A stretch of DNA of 64,000 bases, from contig OX243816.1 in NCBI GenBank assembly GCA_945859605.1, positions 28,423,143 through 28,487,142 on the forward strand, read 5' to 3'. This DNA comes from Lumbricus rubellus (taxonomy: Eukaryota > Annelida > Clitellata > Crassiclitellata > Lumbricidae). The notes beneath the pieces were generated by a model. The model ran no database searches, was not told the origin of the DNA, and saw only the letters and a list, made by a program, of their open reading frames with translations. A program made the translations under genes and the position numbers. This document shows positions 45,146 through 57,512 of this stretch, in pieces. Numbering within the stretch: position 1 is the stretch's first letter; every line of letters starts with the position of its first letter.

Positions 45146-47914
45146 GTCAACGAAACAATGGACACCGCTTATAGGCTAGCATCTTTGTCTTTAGTCTTTA
45201 CCTATCCTGTCGATATTTTTCATGTAGTTTCCGCACAGAACGTATACATGCATGTCGACTGCTCTTCCCGAATTGATTTCGTAGGTCTATAGTGTAGGCT
45301 ACATCTGGTTCTTGTGTTGCAAACAAATTTCCACGCTATGCTATAAATGGTCCTAGGCATCGTAATGTTAAACTCAAAAATGCTAAAGTGCTCCTAAAAA
45401 GCTGAGCGCAGGTAATCCGCTTAACATCGTGTCATAGATAGATTATTTATACATGTTTAGGCCTATGTTCATATATATGTAAATTTATCATGAGCTATCA
45501 ATTTTTGAACTGTGACAGGACACACTGTGTTCTGGTTGGACAATACAACATTGTAGGAGGAGTTGCTTTTTGTGTTTGTATATAGGCCTATAGGCCCTAC
45601 ATGTATATAAATATGTGAATATTAGTAATAGCTATATAGTTAGTTGGACTTGGATCTTTGGAAGAGTCTACTCGTGGCCTGTGGCCAACTCAAGGGAGTG
45701 GTTTACACATCGATTGAAGAAAAGGGTATTTTGTTTTCAAGTCGCATGCATCAGGCCCATGATGCGTAGGCTTATACTTCTGATATTCTGTCGAACTATA
45801 TATCCTAGTCCTATATGCCGCCTGTAGGCCTAATCGTAATCGCAGTCTCTAAATTTTTAAAACGCCACTAAAAAGCCAAGCGCAGGGCACCAGTCTACTC
45901 ACGAGCGCTGTGTCAGATCAGCAGAAGAGTTGGCCGAACGAGGTCGTATATAGCCGAGACTTTGTTTAGTAGCTTACTGTTTAAGCCTCCGTCTCGGTGA
46001 AGCCTTGAGGGACGATCAATGCGGGCCACTAGAGTCACCTCGACCGCTAGTCACTGCATGGCGGGCCTGCATGGCGTCGCTTCAATCGAGTCGCAACGAA
46101 TGTCTTATCCAGCCTTTACTCCTTGTGCGTCGCAATTTACCGGACATTCGTCATCTGTCACCAGTGCCAGTGAGGAACTGCTTGTCTCATCGGCATCAAC
46201 GTGTTTGCGAGCGCTGTCACCGTAGTCTGCCATCCTTATAGGTTTTCCAGATTCGGAAATGCTGTGTCGGGACCAAAATTATTGTCGACGACGGCGACCT
46301 ATCGGTAAAACTTTTCTTAAGCATGCAACCGACGTAGGCTATCACACGTACGTCGGTTTAGTGACATCCGGTAGAGCCTGTAGGCTATAAATAGATTCCA
46401 ATTAAGGCTATGGTCTGGTCAGTCAATCGTTTTATCTATCCAGTCTCTTTGGGTTGTCCCGTGCACCACCGCTACTGAAGTAGGCATAAGACTCTAAGAG
46501 CCGATAAATAGGCCTATAGCCTACTCTCCATTGCAGGGTAGATTGATTCGAGCGTCAGAACTTCAGAAGATAAGACTTTCCACCGCGCCTTGGTTGGACT
46601 TGGTTGTATGTTGAGTAACTATAATTTTTCTGCGAATTTGGAATTTCTTATATTTTTAATACCACAAGAGTTATAGCCTAAGTAGCCTACTGGGTAAACT
46701 ATATATATAGGCCTACAATCTACCCTGAAATGGCGAGTAGGCTATAGGCCTATTTAGGCGAAAGTGTATCCAATTTAACTTACACTTTGGACAATGGAAA
46801 GAAGATTTCGTGCTTTGTCAAAAGACCCTAACAGTATATATAATAGGGCCTACGCACTAGCTGTAGACGTATAGTCTGTATCTAGTGTCCCGATCCATCT
46901 ATGCTGACTAATTTTAGTAATTTAGCTTAATTGTCTGAAGCTGCTACAGTATTTGGACGCGGCCTTGAACATGGGTCGCTCTGACCTCAATTTCAATAAG
47001 CTGTGCTCAGATAGAACGACAGCAGCAGCCGCTGCAGCTGTCGCCTATTGATAGATTGTCAGTCTATATATATAAGCTTACTGCGCGTTGTCAAAAAGAA
47101 TATCTACTGCCCAGACAACAAATTTTTACCTTAAATAGCCAATCTCGCAGTTGCCTGATTCATGGCGCAAAAAAGTAAGTACCTAGACGCCGTCCATGGC
47201 CGTCCATCCTTCATACTTTAAAATTGTAAAATTGGATTTCATCTGCCTCTATACGTAATCAACAAACAATTCATGTTGCATGATGTGCATAGTAACCGTG
47301 ATGTAGCCTACAACGTTGACGGCGTTTTATCTGTCTGAAATTCGGGCTAAAATGGCTGACCGTGGGCCTCACATGTGTACAGTGCACGCGTTTCTTATTT
47401 ACCAGACATTTTTAGACCAGTGCGCACTGCGTAGCCAGGGCAGTCGTCATACAATTATGTAACAAGTGCCGAGGCGATTTAGGCCATATGCACATAATAA
47501 ATCCTCGGCAGGGCAAAAATTCTGCAGCCTTGTGGCAGGGCAACGACCAGGACAAAGGTTTTTTACCAGGGCATTTTGTCCTGGCTTGCTGTACATCCGC
47601 CTGCAGTGCTGATTGCGTCATTGATAGGCCTATTTATAAAGGCGAGGCCTATGTGTAGAAGACTATCAGAAGTGCAAGCACTGATAGATTAGCTGCAGCC
47701 TTCGCAATATTTTTTCCACTGAATCTCTCCCTTTAAGATAAACAAAAAAATTGCTGGATTTCGTCTGCGTAGGCCTAGTGTTTGGTGTCGATGCAGTAGG
47801 GCCTGAGTAGGCAGACTCCGAGTCTCCTTCAAACTTCCTTTAATCCTATAATTATTATGAACGAAGGCGCTAGAGAAGTCAGTGGGTTAAATTTTATCGA
47901 TGGGTGTTCGCGTG

Positions 47915-47952
<38 letters not shown>

Positions 47953-47953
47953 C

Positions 47954-47988
<35 letters not shown>

Positions 47989-48100
47989 TGTGTGTCTGTG
48001 GTGGGCTACGTGCGTGTATGCGTGCGCCGCAGATCATTTGAGACATTATTCAACATCCGGCAGCAAATTTCGCGTGTCTAGACAGCGACGACGATATGTC
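45146..48100. other. Gene-poor stretch rich in TAGGCCTA words
   Basis: No gene is recognised. Small CpG-containing frames at 46019-46225 (69 codons from ATG, Ser/Thr/Ala-rich) have protein-like composition, but no similarity or splice signals settle it. The palindromic word TAGGCCTA and its neighbours recur many times. A copy of the GACGCCGTCCATGG repeat of the PIGB 3' UTR lies near 47185-47210. Confidence 0.45.
47908..48001. repeat. (TG)n microsatellite
   Basis: A TG run with short CG interruptions, about 90 bp. Confidence 0.93.
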
Positions 48101-48941
48101 TAAGTAGTAGGCCTATGTAGGCCTCTGCAGCGGACTTATGCACACACTCAGACACAACCACCGGCCGCACGCACGCCCATTCTCTTAAGCCTTCCCGCAT
48201 TAGGTAGACGCCGGCCGGCCGGGCGGCTTGCTCGTCGGCCAACGAGGCCTTTATGCCTGGCGCGTCTATATGCCTGTCTGCCTGCGGGTCCGCAATGCCT
48301 GCTGCTGTCTGGGTTGTCGGTTATAACTGAGTAGACTGGATATTATTATTATGTGTCGGTGCGAGTGTGTCTGCGTCTGACGTGTGTATCGATTCCGCAG
48401 CGGACAAACTGCACCATTTTGAAGGCTAGAAGAGAGACGAGAAAGATGGACGGGGAATTTACGCCGGTGGATGACAACAACAGTGTCTGAGTCGTCGTCG
48501 TCTACGAATGGGGGAAATCGTTTCAGTGGGGGAGATGGGCTGCTGCTGGGAAAGTGGATTGAACTGCAGTCGATTTCGGATTTCGCGAACCAGACATGGC
48601 CGGTGGTTTTTTAAGTCTGTCGTCGTCGTCGTTGTTCAATAACCTGTGCATACAGTCTGATGAGAGCGGATAATCGCACCTGGTAATCTCTGAATTCACG
48701 TTCTCAGCGCAAGGTCGGTGTCGTTGTTATGTAGGGCGACAATAAGCGCTGATGTGAATCTGGGTAAGAATTATTGTCGTTCTTCGCGTCGATTTCTTAC
48801 GACATCGCGTGCGATTTATCGTTGTACGGAGACCCGTAACGGCAGCTTAAATTGCGTAGACGACGCTGTTGTACGCATAATTAACGGTGGGAGTAAGAGG
48901 AGGAGGAGGAGGAGGGGGTTTCGGAGGAACATTGACCCCAG
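48100..48941 (+). promoter_or_regulatory. CpG-rich region upstream of a candidate first exon
   Basis: GC and CpG content rise sharply (CCGGCCGGCCGGGCGG near 48210; repeated TCGTCG and CGTC). This suggests a promoter-type CpG cluster or 5' UTR. Short upstream frames are present, for example ATG 48446 followed by 13 more codons and a stop. No TATA box is obvious. Confidence 0.4.
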
Positions 48942-49067
48942 ATGGGGGTTTTAACGATGACGCATAGACCAGACTGGCTGAGGCGAGGGTTCGGGATAAC
49001 GGGGGGTAGAATCATGGTGGCAGCAGAAGCAGCAGCTGCCGACAACGCCATAATCAACATGGAAACG
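48942..49067 (+). CDS. Candidate first coding exon of an unidentified gene
   Basis: The frame starts at ATG 48942 and has further in-frame ATGs at 48957 and 49014. It encodes MGVLTMTHRPDWLRRGFG, then MVAAEAAAADNAIINMET, and reaches a good donor (ACG|GTAGGT) at 49067 in phase 0. No family is recognised. The open 3' exon at 57513-58644 needs a phase-2 partner, so the two cannot join directly. Either an exon between them has been missed or they belong to different genes. Confidence 0.4.
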
Positions 49068-49319
49068 GTAGGTCATCTCTCTTCCAACTATCTATGGATG
49101 ATCTCGCTGGATGATCTAGCTGCAGTCTATGTATTATACGCAGTCTATGTCTGACATTTGCATTTCAGTCAGTCAGTCAACCCAATTATCCGCTGTCTGT
49201 ATACACATACATGTATGTATGCATATTAATGTATGTCTGTATAATTATATGCACGTATGTCTGTTCAATTCATTGCTGCTTATCAGTCTGTCTGTCATCG
49301 CGTTAGGTCCATTCCAATT

Positions 49320-49344
49320 CATTCCTGTCTGTCTGTCTGTCTGG

Positions 49345-49412
<68 letters not shown>

Positions 49413-49415
49413 GAC
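49320..49415. repeat. (CTGT)n microsatellite, first block
   Basis: A CTGT run with rare substitutions. Two shorter broken blocks follow at about 49455-49475 and 49513-49580, each preceded by ACATTCCAATT-like spacer words. Confidence 0.95.
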
Positions 49416-49622
49416 CCCACTAGAAAGGCTACATTCCAATTAGTTCTTGTGTGTCTGTCTTTCTGTCTGTCTGTGACCCCGTTAGGTAGGGTATACATTC
49501 CAATTCGTTCTTGTCTGTCTGTCTGCCTGTATATCTGTCTGTCTAACTGTCTGTGTGTCTGTCTATCTGTCGGTCTGCCTATCGTCTGTCATTACACTAA
49601 GTTTATTCCAATTCATTCCAAT

Positions 49623-49896
<274 letters not shown>

Positions 49897-50369
49897 CCAC
49901 TGAGTTCCCATATTCCTTTTTGTGGTATTTTGTAAACATGAACCTTTATGTCTTCAGACTTGTATGCTTGTATGCCAAACTGTCTTTCCAGGTGCATGAC
50001 TGTCTATTTGTCTTTGTCACTTAATTTAGCTGTATGTCTATGATTTAAGGTTGTTAAAACTGATATTTTGTTGGATGAAAGTTTAAACTTGCGGGAGTGG
50101 ATGGATGAGCTAAACCCGGTGACTATTATAAATAGTTAGCCAGCATTAATTTTGTTGGAGTGCAAAAAAATGAAGAAGCTATTATAGTGCTGCTAGTGCA
50201 CTGGTTGTTTTTGCACCACTATCGAAATTCCCGATATGCGTGTTTTCCACATCAGGCATTCATATAGACTGAGAGGCCAGCCAGACAGACATGATAGGTA
50301 TCAATAGATATCTGCATGGTGGGGATACGCTGGTCAACAGGAAAGGGGTAGGCTCCACCGCTCCAAGCC

Positions 50370-50605
50370 CTGATGAATGGGGTTGTTCGACAGCGTTATC
50401 TTCCGGGTGATAATCCATCATTCGAAGAACTGTGTCATCATGCTGATACCCGTTTGTTTACAGCGGTTCTTCCATGTCCTCCGTGCAAGAGTTGTTCCCC
50501 CAGCGAAGCAAACATGCCGGTCATAACTTACGCCCCAGTCACCATGTGCACAGATGCAAAATTAACAAATTTCAATTGTTTATAATAAATTATTATTGTT
50601 ATAGG
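50370..50605 (+). mobile_element. LINE 3'-end relic
   Basis: The frame contains HADTRLFTAVL, and a shifted frame reads HVLRARVVPP. This resembles the ADxxLFxxVLxxxxHVLxxLxPP tail of CR1/RTE-type LINE polyproteins. It is followed by a TTATTATTG tail. It is damaged and short. Confidence 0.4.
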
Positions 50606-50749
50606 TCAATTTTAATCGAAAAACTGAGCAAACAAACTCAGTACAAATAATAATTTTTGCGTTATTGCAGAACACGGGACCGCTAGTGTTTTTAAATAGC
50701 GATCTTGGTGTAGCATAGTATAAGCTTATAGAATCTATTTTATTTATAT

Positions 50750-50962
50750 AATTTATTTATTTATCCATTTCTATAGCGCCCCTTCAAGCTTTATACTCAG
50801 AGGCGCTCTCGACAGCAGCGCGGACACTGCATCGGAGTTTCACGCAGAAGCGCCCAAGCAATTGCGAGTGAAGGCCTTGCTGTACGCGACGACTTGAGGT
50901 GGATTCGAACCTCGAACCTTCCGACTAAGGCAACGACGCCACCACTACACCACCGCGCCCCA
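50750..50962 (-). mobile_element. tRNA-derived SINE, family D, best copy
   Basis: On the minus strand the head reads GCGGTGGTGTAGTGGTGGCG (A box TGGTGTAGTGG), then GGTTCGAATCC (perfect B box). The body continues with CCTTCACTCGCAATTGC, GCGTGAAACTCCGATGCAGT and GAGCGCCTCTGAGTATAAAG, and ends GGGGCGCTATAGAAATGG with a TAAA-type tail. Relics of this family occur at 5690, 9420, 14815, 40425 and 51290. Confidence 0.85.
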
Positions 50963-50974
50963 CAAATCTAATGT

Positions 50975-51140
50975 CGAAACTAACCCTAACACTATATCCC
51001 TAACCGACCCTCACGACGCTTAACCTGACCTAACTGAACCTCACGACGCTTAACCTGACCTAACTGAACCTCACGACGCCTAACCTGATCCTAACCGACC
51101 CTCACGATGCTTACGCTGCATGACCCTAACCGCCAAACTA
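50975..51140. repeat. Telomere-like CCTAACC tandem repeats (30-31 bp units)
   Basis: Units of the form CTCACGACGCTTAACCTGAC plus CTAACTGAAC follow each other about four times, flanked by ACTAACCCTAACACTATATC. The same core is seen at 13640-13710 and, inverted, at 63836-64000. I see no inverted ends here. Confidence 0.85.
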
Positions 51141-51284
51141 GCAATTAGGCCTACGCCATTATTTTAAACTACTGGCTTTAGTATATAGCCTATACAAAAC
51201 TTTGCACGTGTGTGGGCCTCTATTGGGGTTTGCACTAGCAGGCATAATGCCTTATAACATCTATTATTCATTCATTATATATAG

Positions 51285-51345
51285 GCTAGATGCATTTATA
51301 TAGCGCCACTTCAGGGGGCTACTCAGAGGCGCTCCCAACCTCAAC
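51285..51345 (-). mobile_element. SINE family D 3'-end relic
   Basis: TATATAGCGCCACTTCAGGG and GCTACTCAGAGGCGCTCCCAACC match the tail of the SINE at 50750-50962. Confidence 0.5.
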
Positions 51346-52050
51346 GCGGCCAAATAAAACTCTCTTAAGGGCCATGCGCGTCTTATTTATTCAAAGGCAA
51401 CACATAAGTTATATCCTACCATGACTGGCATTCAAAAAAGTACTGGATACGACACATTGTAGGCTTATGTAGGCTTATACAGCTGAAGAGAATTCCGCAT
51501 TTTTCATGACGGGAAAAAATACTCGAATAACGCTGAGTGAAAAAAACAGTTGTGAAGTGCTGACAGGAGAAGTGTATTATATAATACAGAGAACACAATC
51601 ATGAAGAGTGACATGTTGTTTGCATAGTCCTGCATGTTTGGGCCAGGAGAATAAGAACCGACCAAGCGATAATCTTGATGCATGAATGGGAAAGCAGAAG
51701 GGGACGATCATGAAAAACCTGCCCTGCAGAGTCAATCAGACGGCCGGTGTCACGATATTAATTCTATCCCTCTGAAGCTATCCAGGGGAGATGAATTAAT
51801 CTATACCGGTCTAGAATATCCGTGGATAAACCATTCTGTCCCCTTTATTGAAAAATGCGCATAATTGAAAAATTTATGTTGTAATCAAAATTTAAAGTTA
51901 CTCTAATTGTTTTGTGTCCTAAACAATGTTCAGAGCAAGGCAACAGGCAACTCGAATTTGCTGAGTGGCTCTAAGTGTTCTTGAATATTCTAAATGCTCT
52001 AATTGCTCTTAAACCAAAGCAAGCAGAATTATCTAGCAGGAATAACCGTA
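51346..52050. other. Unassigned AT-rich spacer
   Basis: A 60-codon frame at 51682-51864 (ATG to TAA) has protein-like composition but no recognisable family and no splice context. Nothing else is seen. Confidence 0.4.
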
Positions 52051-52052
52051 CC

Positions 52053-52053
<1 letters not shown>

Positions 52054-52131
<78 letters not shown>
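52054..52131. repeat. (TA)n microsatellite, ~78 bp
   Basis: A pure TA run, followed at once by AGGCCTA. Confidence 0.97.
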
Positions 52132-52133
<2 letters not shown>

Positions 52134-52689
52134 CCTACCTGTTGGTGTCATTGTTCAAAACAAAGCAGATGGAAGCTAATTTGAAAAAAAATAAATAGGA
52201 CCTATACACGCGGAAGTGCCTTTTTATAAAAAAAAGTAGGCTGCAGGTCATTTTTAGTTTAAAAACTTGGAACATAGGGACATCTGGGCCCATGGACTTT
52301 GACCACCTTTCTTATACGCTGTATGCCCTAGGCCTATTGTCACGCTCGCTGTGAATACGCAAATAGCTAAGAAGGCACATCCGGCCATTCCGCGTCATCA
52401 ATTTTAGAATCGCTAAAAGGTCGACTTCTTTACGATAAATTTTCCCATTATTTTCAAAGGTTACAGCATTGGGAAAAAGTTTAATTGGTGTGCTCACTAA
52501 CGTCTTATACTGCATGGCATATAGGCCTACTATAATTATGTGATTGCTTCTATAAGGCTGCTCCCGACTGCGATCAAATGGAACAGATCAAATGAAGTCC
52601 TATATACGAATATCATTCTCACAGCCTACGCCTGACAAAATGCTAAAGTGAACAAGTCAGTGTAATGCAAGAATGACGGATATATATAG

Positions 52690-52825
52690 GCTAATTATGC
52701 TGTGAGAATTCGCGACACACCAATTCTTCGCGACACACTGCAGCGACACACCATTTTTACGCGACACACCGCCGGTTGTTTCGCGACACACTGTGTCGCG
52801 AGATACCGGTTGAGAACCTCTGCTT
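52690..52825. mobile_element. hAT-type end with repeated CGCGACACAC words
   Basis: GCGACACACY recurs about six times, and the stretch ends CGAGATACCGGTTGAGAACCTCTGC, the inverted form of the hAT-like end at 11842. Only one end is visible. Confidence 0.55.
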
Positions 52826-54510
52826 TAGCCTTTAGATGACGTCAACAATCAAAAATGCGTTTTTTTCTCGGGCTCCGCCACAGACCCCGCTGGGGGAGCT
52901 TACGGCGCTCCCTCAGACCCCCCTATAGTCGATATATAGCGGCTTCAATAATGAGCACCTTCCAGGAAAATGTTCTGGTTGCGCCCCTGTGTCAACCTGA
53001 TTGTTGAATAAAGGGGATTATTGCATGGATGGTATCAGTATGAGAATTGTGGAAAAATAACGGGGGGTTGGACCACCATTCACTTGGAATTGGGGGTAAA
53101 AAACATACTTTAACATGGGGCTCTAAGAAAGACTGGGGGGTTGAATCCCCCCAACCCCCCGGCAATTCTCACCCTGGATGATATCTATAGCCTATATATA
53201 TATAGTATAAATGCATGTAATATATAGTAACGTACAGCTGTCAAATTATGATAATTCACAATGTCACCATTGCGACCGTGGGACAATTAAAATGGAGCGA
53301 AAAATTTCGTGAGGACGAAATTTTTCAGTATAGGCAAACGCATTGAAAAGTAGCCCAACTCGCGCTTTTCGCGAGTACTTGGCAACCCTGAATCGTTCCA
53401 ATATTATGCCTAATTGGCAATTGCCTATAGCCTATATATATATATATATATATATTGGATGACTTGGTCCACAGTCCACTGCTTGGAAGCCTAAAGCGGC
53501 TCTGTAAAAAGTGCTGTATCAGGCGGGAAATTCTTTGGTAAATAAATAGCTAATGCGTACCTATCTATAGGTACACTGCCATGGATGGGGAATTTACCCC
53601 CACCCAGAATAACTTAGCAAAATAACGACAGTTTTAAGTTGCTATCGACATTATAGGCCTAATACATATGAAGTTTTTATAATATATGATTTTAATTATT
53701 TAATATGATATAACGCTATAATAATAATTAATACCGGTACTCTGCATGCATTTTCTTCGTTCTATATACTGCAGAGTTTCAAATGTTTTTTTTATAGTTA
53801 TAGTTACTTTAGTTGAAAATTGTAAGAAAATGTGCATATGACATTCTGAACATGTAGGTTTTTTTGGGGGGGGGGGCGTGCGGGTGTGCAGAGCTTTATG
53901 ACGTCATATGTGAGAGTATATGACCTTTTTGTGACGAGGGGAAGGGAATGTTAAAAATCGTTCTAACTTTTGTGACGTCATATATGGACGGTCCCTCCAT
54001 CTCGTAATGCGGGACTACGTCTATATAGTATATCGTAAGTTAACCCAATGCATGCATGCGTGACCTTTTGTTCAACTGCACCAAGCTCTCGACCAATGTA
54101 ATACTCTTACAGCTTATAACACCATTACTTGGGTTAACCGTCCATTACGTGAGTATAGCGTGACCCGGTTGACCTTCTGCGCGCCCAAGCTGCAGGGCTG
54201 CACGAACCTCGGCGTAATATATAAGCTTAGTTTGTAAAATCTTCAACAGCTCCCAGTCTCAGACTTTTGTTTTATGAACTCTGACATCATTTTAGGTTTG
54301 CACCTTGCATGCAGGAGATACTGGGAAGATGCTTTAAATGGAATGAACCTCTAGAGTCTAGACTTTATTCGCAAATCTTGGATCATTAATTAGGCTATCG
54401 GTTAAAAATATATAGGCCTAGAGCCCTAGACCTATAAGAATTATTTGTTCAAGATTTAATATGCATGTGTAGACTTTCATGTTGCGTGCTTTCGTGCAAG
54501 ATTCTATTTT
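52826..54510. other. Unassigned spacer with transposon scraps
   Basis: It includes GGGGGGTTGGACC...GGGGGGTTGAATCCCCCCAACCCCCC with flanking GAGAATTGT / GCAATTCTC words at 53040-53170 (a short inverted-end scrap). A hairpin AAAAATTTCGT-GAGG-ACGAAATTTTT lies at 53308-53335, a TA run at 53436-53455 and a poly-G run near 53864. No gene is seen. Confidence 0.4.
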
Positions 54511-54515
54511 GTCTA

Positions 54516-55147
54516 CAGGGTGGTCCAAAATAAACTGCACAATGATAAATTGATAGTACTATATTCAGACCAATTCAAATATAACCGTGAAAATTCACCA
54601 AAAACACAGCAATTATTTTTACTGTAACATTATATGGATGGATTTCATTACATAAAATGCTCAATTTGTCCTCCTTGCTGCTCAACCACGCATTGAAGCC
54701 GACGACGCCATTGATCAATTGCGCGGTCATAGAAACGCTGTGACAGCTTGGTCCACTCTGTGACGATTGTTTCTTTCAGCTGATCCACTGTGAGGAAACT
54801 TTTACGACGGTATAGCCTACCATCTGTTGAAGCCTTGAAGGGCGCCCCAAACAGCGCAGTCAACTGGATTAAAGTCCGGGCTGTTTGGGGGCCACATGTT
54901 AGGCTCAATGAAAGAAATGTTGTCACGTCGCAGATACTCCATAGTGTTCTTGGCGGTGTGTGATGGAGCGCCGTCCTGCTGTAGGGTCCAAGTGTGGTGT
55001 TGGCATAATATATTGCATGGATGTCAGGTAAAAGACCCTCACCAAGAGAAAATATATAAATAAGTAAGAAAAATGGCATTAAACATTGAATTGTTATACA
55101 TTATATCAAGAAAACTGTCACTGTGCAGTTTATTTTGGACCACCCTG
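54516..55147 (-). mobile_element. Tc1/mariner-type element with a decayed transposase fragment
   Basis: Perfect 26-bp inverted ends, beginning CAGGGTGGTCCAAAATAAAC on each strand, sit at TA on both sides (54514-54515 and 55148-55149). On the minus strand the interior encodes the C-terminal third of an IS630/Tc1/mariner transposase: SHTAKNTMEYL-like, WPPNSPDFNP (the DDE-proximal motif) and CAVWGALQ, in frames broken by at least two shifts. The N-terminal two thirds are deleted. At 632 bp it is a non-autonomous derivative. Confidence 0.9.
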
Positions 55148-55149
55148 TA

Positions 55150-55620
55150 TATATAGGCGCGTCATAATAGACAGTTTAGGATATTATTTTTTTTACCCGA
55201 GGCAGGTTTTTTAACGTGCAGTTCTACACAAACTGTGCAGTTCTAGCTTCTAGGCCTAAATGAATTTGTGCAGTACAACTGCACTGCAGTTGTAAAAGCA
55301 ATTTTTGTGCAGTGATAATTATCATTAGAAAAAAATTAACTTCAGCCGGTTTACCATGCACGGAAGAAGGAAATGGAACGAAGGGCGTGTGCAGTGAAAT
55401 ATATGCATGCAGGAAGGCCAAATTTACAAATTTCAAGTGGACAACTAAATAAAAAAGGCATCAGATTTTATACGCGGCGACTTAGGCCTACTGCCTTTTT
55501 TGGGGGTAGGGGATTCTCGAGAAATTTTCGCCAACAAAGCCACATTTGTGCAGTTCTAACAATTTCTTCAAAAAAGCTCTGACCCGTAGTAGGCTTATTT
55601 ATGATCCTCATGTGCTCATT
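55150..55620. other. Short spacer, nothing recognised
   Basis: CTGTGCAGTTCTA and TGTGCAGTTCTA words recur at 55218, 55238 and 55549, suggesting a small decayed repeat. No gene is seen. Confidence 0.35.
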
Positions 55621-55621
55621 A

Positions 55622-55642
55622 TTTAATAATAATAATAATAAT

Positions 55643-55699
<57 letters not shown>

Positions 55700-55978
55700 T
55701 AAAAAATAATAAATAAATAAAAATAATAATAATAACAATGACAATTAACAACAACAGCTCCGAGCATAATTTTTTTTAATTCCTCGAGTAAAACATAATA
55801 ATAGCAATAATGATGATGATGATGATGATGACGACGACGATGATGATGATGATGATGATATAGGCCTAATAATAATAGTAATAAAAATATAATAGTATTA
55901 TTATAATTATAAAATAATAATAATAATTAATAATAATAATAATAATAATAGTAAAAATAATAATAATAATAATAATAA
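55622..55978. repeat. (AAT)n and (GAT)n microsatellite complex
   Basis: Interrupted AAT runs (55622-55735, 55865-55978) surround a GAT/GAC run (55808-55860). Confidence 0.95.
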
Positions 55979-56269
55979 CTGTGAACCAAAATTCCTGTTG
56001 CAACGTCTTTCCATCGGTGTAGCGCGTCGCAATGCCATTGAATTCAGAGGCACATATTTTCTGGATGCATGGTTGTGAAACCTGTGACGAGGCCTGCTTT
56101 CTCGGAGATTAATTTTTTGCTCCTAAAATATTTGTATGAATCCTGAGGGATCATTGATGCGTGGGTTTAAAAAATAATAATAGTAGCCTAATATAATAAT
56201 AGGCCAATAATAGTAATAACGATAATAATAATATTAATAGTAGTAGTAATAGTAATAGTAGTAGTAATA

Positions 56270-56278
56270 GTAGTAGCA

Positions 56279-56347
<69 letters not shown>

Positions 56348-56350
56348 TTT
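56270..56350. repeat. (AAT)n microsatellite
   Basis: A pure AAT run preceded by AGTAGT/AATAGT variants from 56220. A further AAT block at 56530-56557 forms the target of the adjacent Helitron. Confidence 0.95.
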
Positions 56351-56557
56351 ATTTCAGAGGCTCTCTATCACAATTCAGCGGTTCAACGCCGTAGCATTTA
56401 GTGGTTCCTTTAGAAGACCTACGCCCGATATGGATGAGGTTTAGCTGTTCCAGGCACATTGCTTTTAATATTTTATAAGCCCCTGGGAGAACGAAGTACC
56501 TCAGGGCAAAAAAATTTAAAAAATTAAAAAATAATAATAATAAAATAATAATAATAA

Positions 56558-57169
56558 TCTATATAAATAAAAATGTAACTGCGTTTGTGTCGTCCGCAAA
56601 GATCTCAGAAAGTTGTTCACGGATTGTTTTCAAACTTTCACCAAAACGTTCCGTTCGAATAAGCGGAGGTTTTGCATAATGCTTTTTTGTGAAAAAGCGC
56701 AATCTTTCACAACAATTATGATCATTTTAATTCGTCGACTATATTTGACCTATAGATTTCATCACCAATCGTCGCCATTTTAAATCACCAGACGATGCTT
56801 CGCATGAGGTCGCGTGTCGTGACGTCATGATCGATTTTCGTTCATTCAACAAATCGAAACCGGTTATGTTTGCATAATGCTTTTTTGAAATAGCGCAATC
56901 TTTTACAACAAAAGGGAGGAGAGTGGAGGGGAGGTGGAGGGGAATAGAGAAGGAGGTGGAACGGGAGGAAGTAGAGGGGAGGGGAGGGGAGGAGAGGGAG
57001 TAAGAATGGGGAGGGGAGATGGGAAGGGGAGGGGTGGGAAGGGAAAAGAGGGTAAATGGGAGGCGGAAGGGGAGGGGGAGCGGCAGGTGGAGGGGAGGGG
57101 AGGGGAGGGGAATGAAGGGATGGTCGGATGTTCTTGTCAGCCACAGCAACGCGTGGCCGGGTACGCTAG
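56558..57169 (+). mobile_element. Non-autonomous Helitron with polypurine tract
   Basis: It begins A|TCTATATAAATAAAAATGTAA and ends with the hairpin GCCAC-AGCAACGC-GTGGC (57140-57157), then CGGGTACG and CTAG|T. A ~205-bp GGGGAGGGGA-type tract (56915-57118) lies directly before the hairpin. An internal direct repeat (TTTGCATAATGCTTTTTTG at 56674 and 56869) is also present. It has no Rep/helicase frame. It is the same family as 27812-28684, which is inverted relative to it. Confidence 0.88.
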
Positions 57170-57512
57170 TATAATAATATAGAAATAATAATAATAATGC
57201 CCTGTCATTTCCAGTAGTGGGTTCGACATCTCAATGTAGGTCGGCTATTGGACGTGTAGCTGTTGCATTAGACATGAAGACTATGCATACTTTCAGACAT
57301 GCATTGCATGCATGTGAGCAACCTCTGCTAACTGCTACTGACTAATTGATGAAGTGAAAGAGGGGAGGAGAACCGTCCGATCGACCTGTTGTTGATGCAG
57401 CTATAGTGTGTCATGCACACTGCATGAACCATTCCTGCATAATATAACTGTTGACATAATTGAACTTCCTGCATACATGACATTGTGTCTTCTTCTTCTT
57501 CATCCGATGCAG

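Noticed and set aside
53300..53340. Hammerhead-ribozyme-like GTGAGGACGAAA
   Set aside because: The string matches the stem II/GAAA part of the classic motif, but the required CTGATGAG core is missing upstream. The local sequence is a simple 11-bp hairpin.
54648..55079. Intact gene from the 143-codon minus-strand frame
   Set aside because: It is the frame-shifted C-terminal part of a Tc1/mariner transposase between TIRs; the catalytic N-terminal portion is gone.
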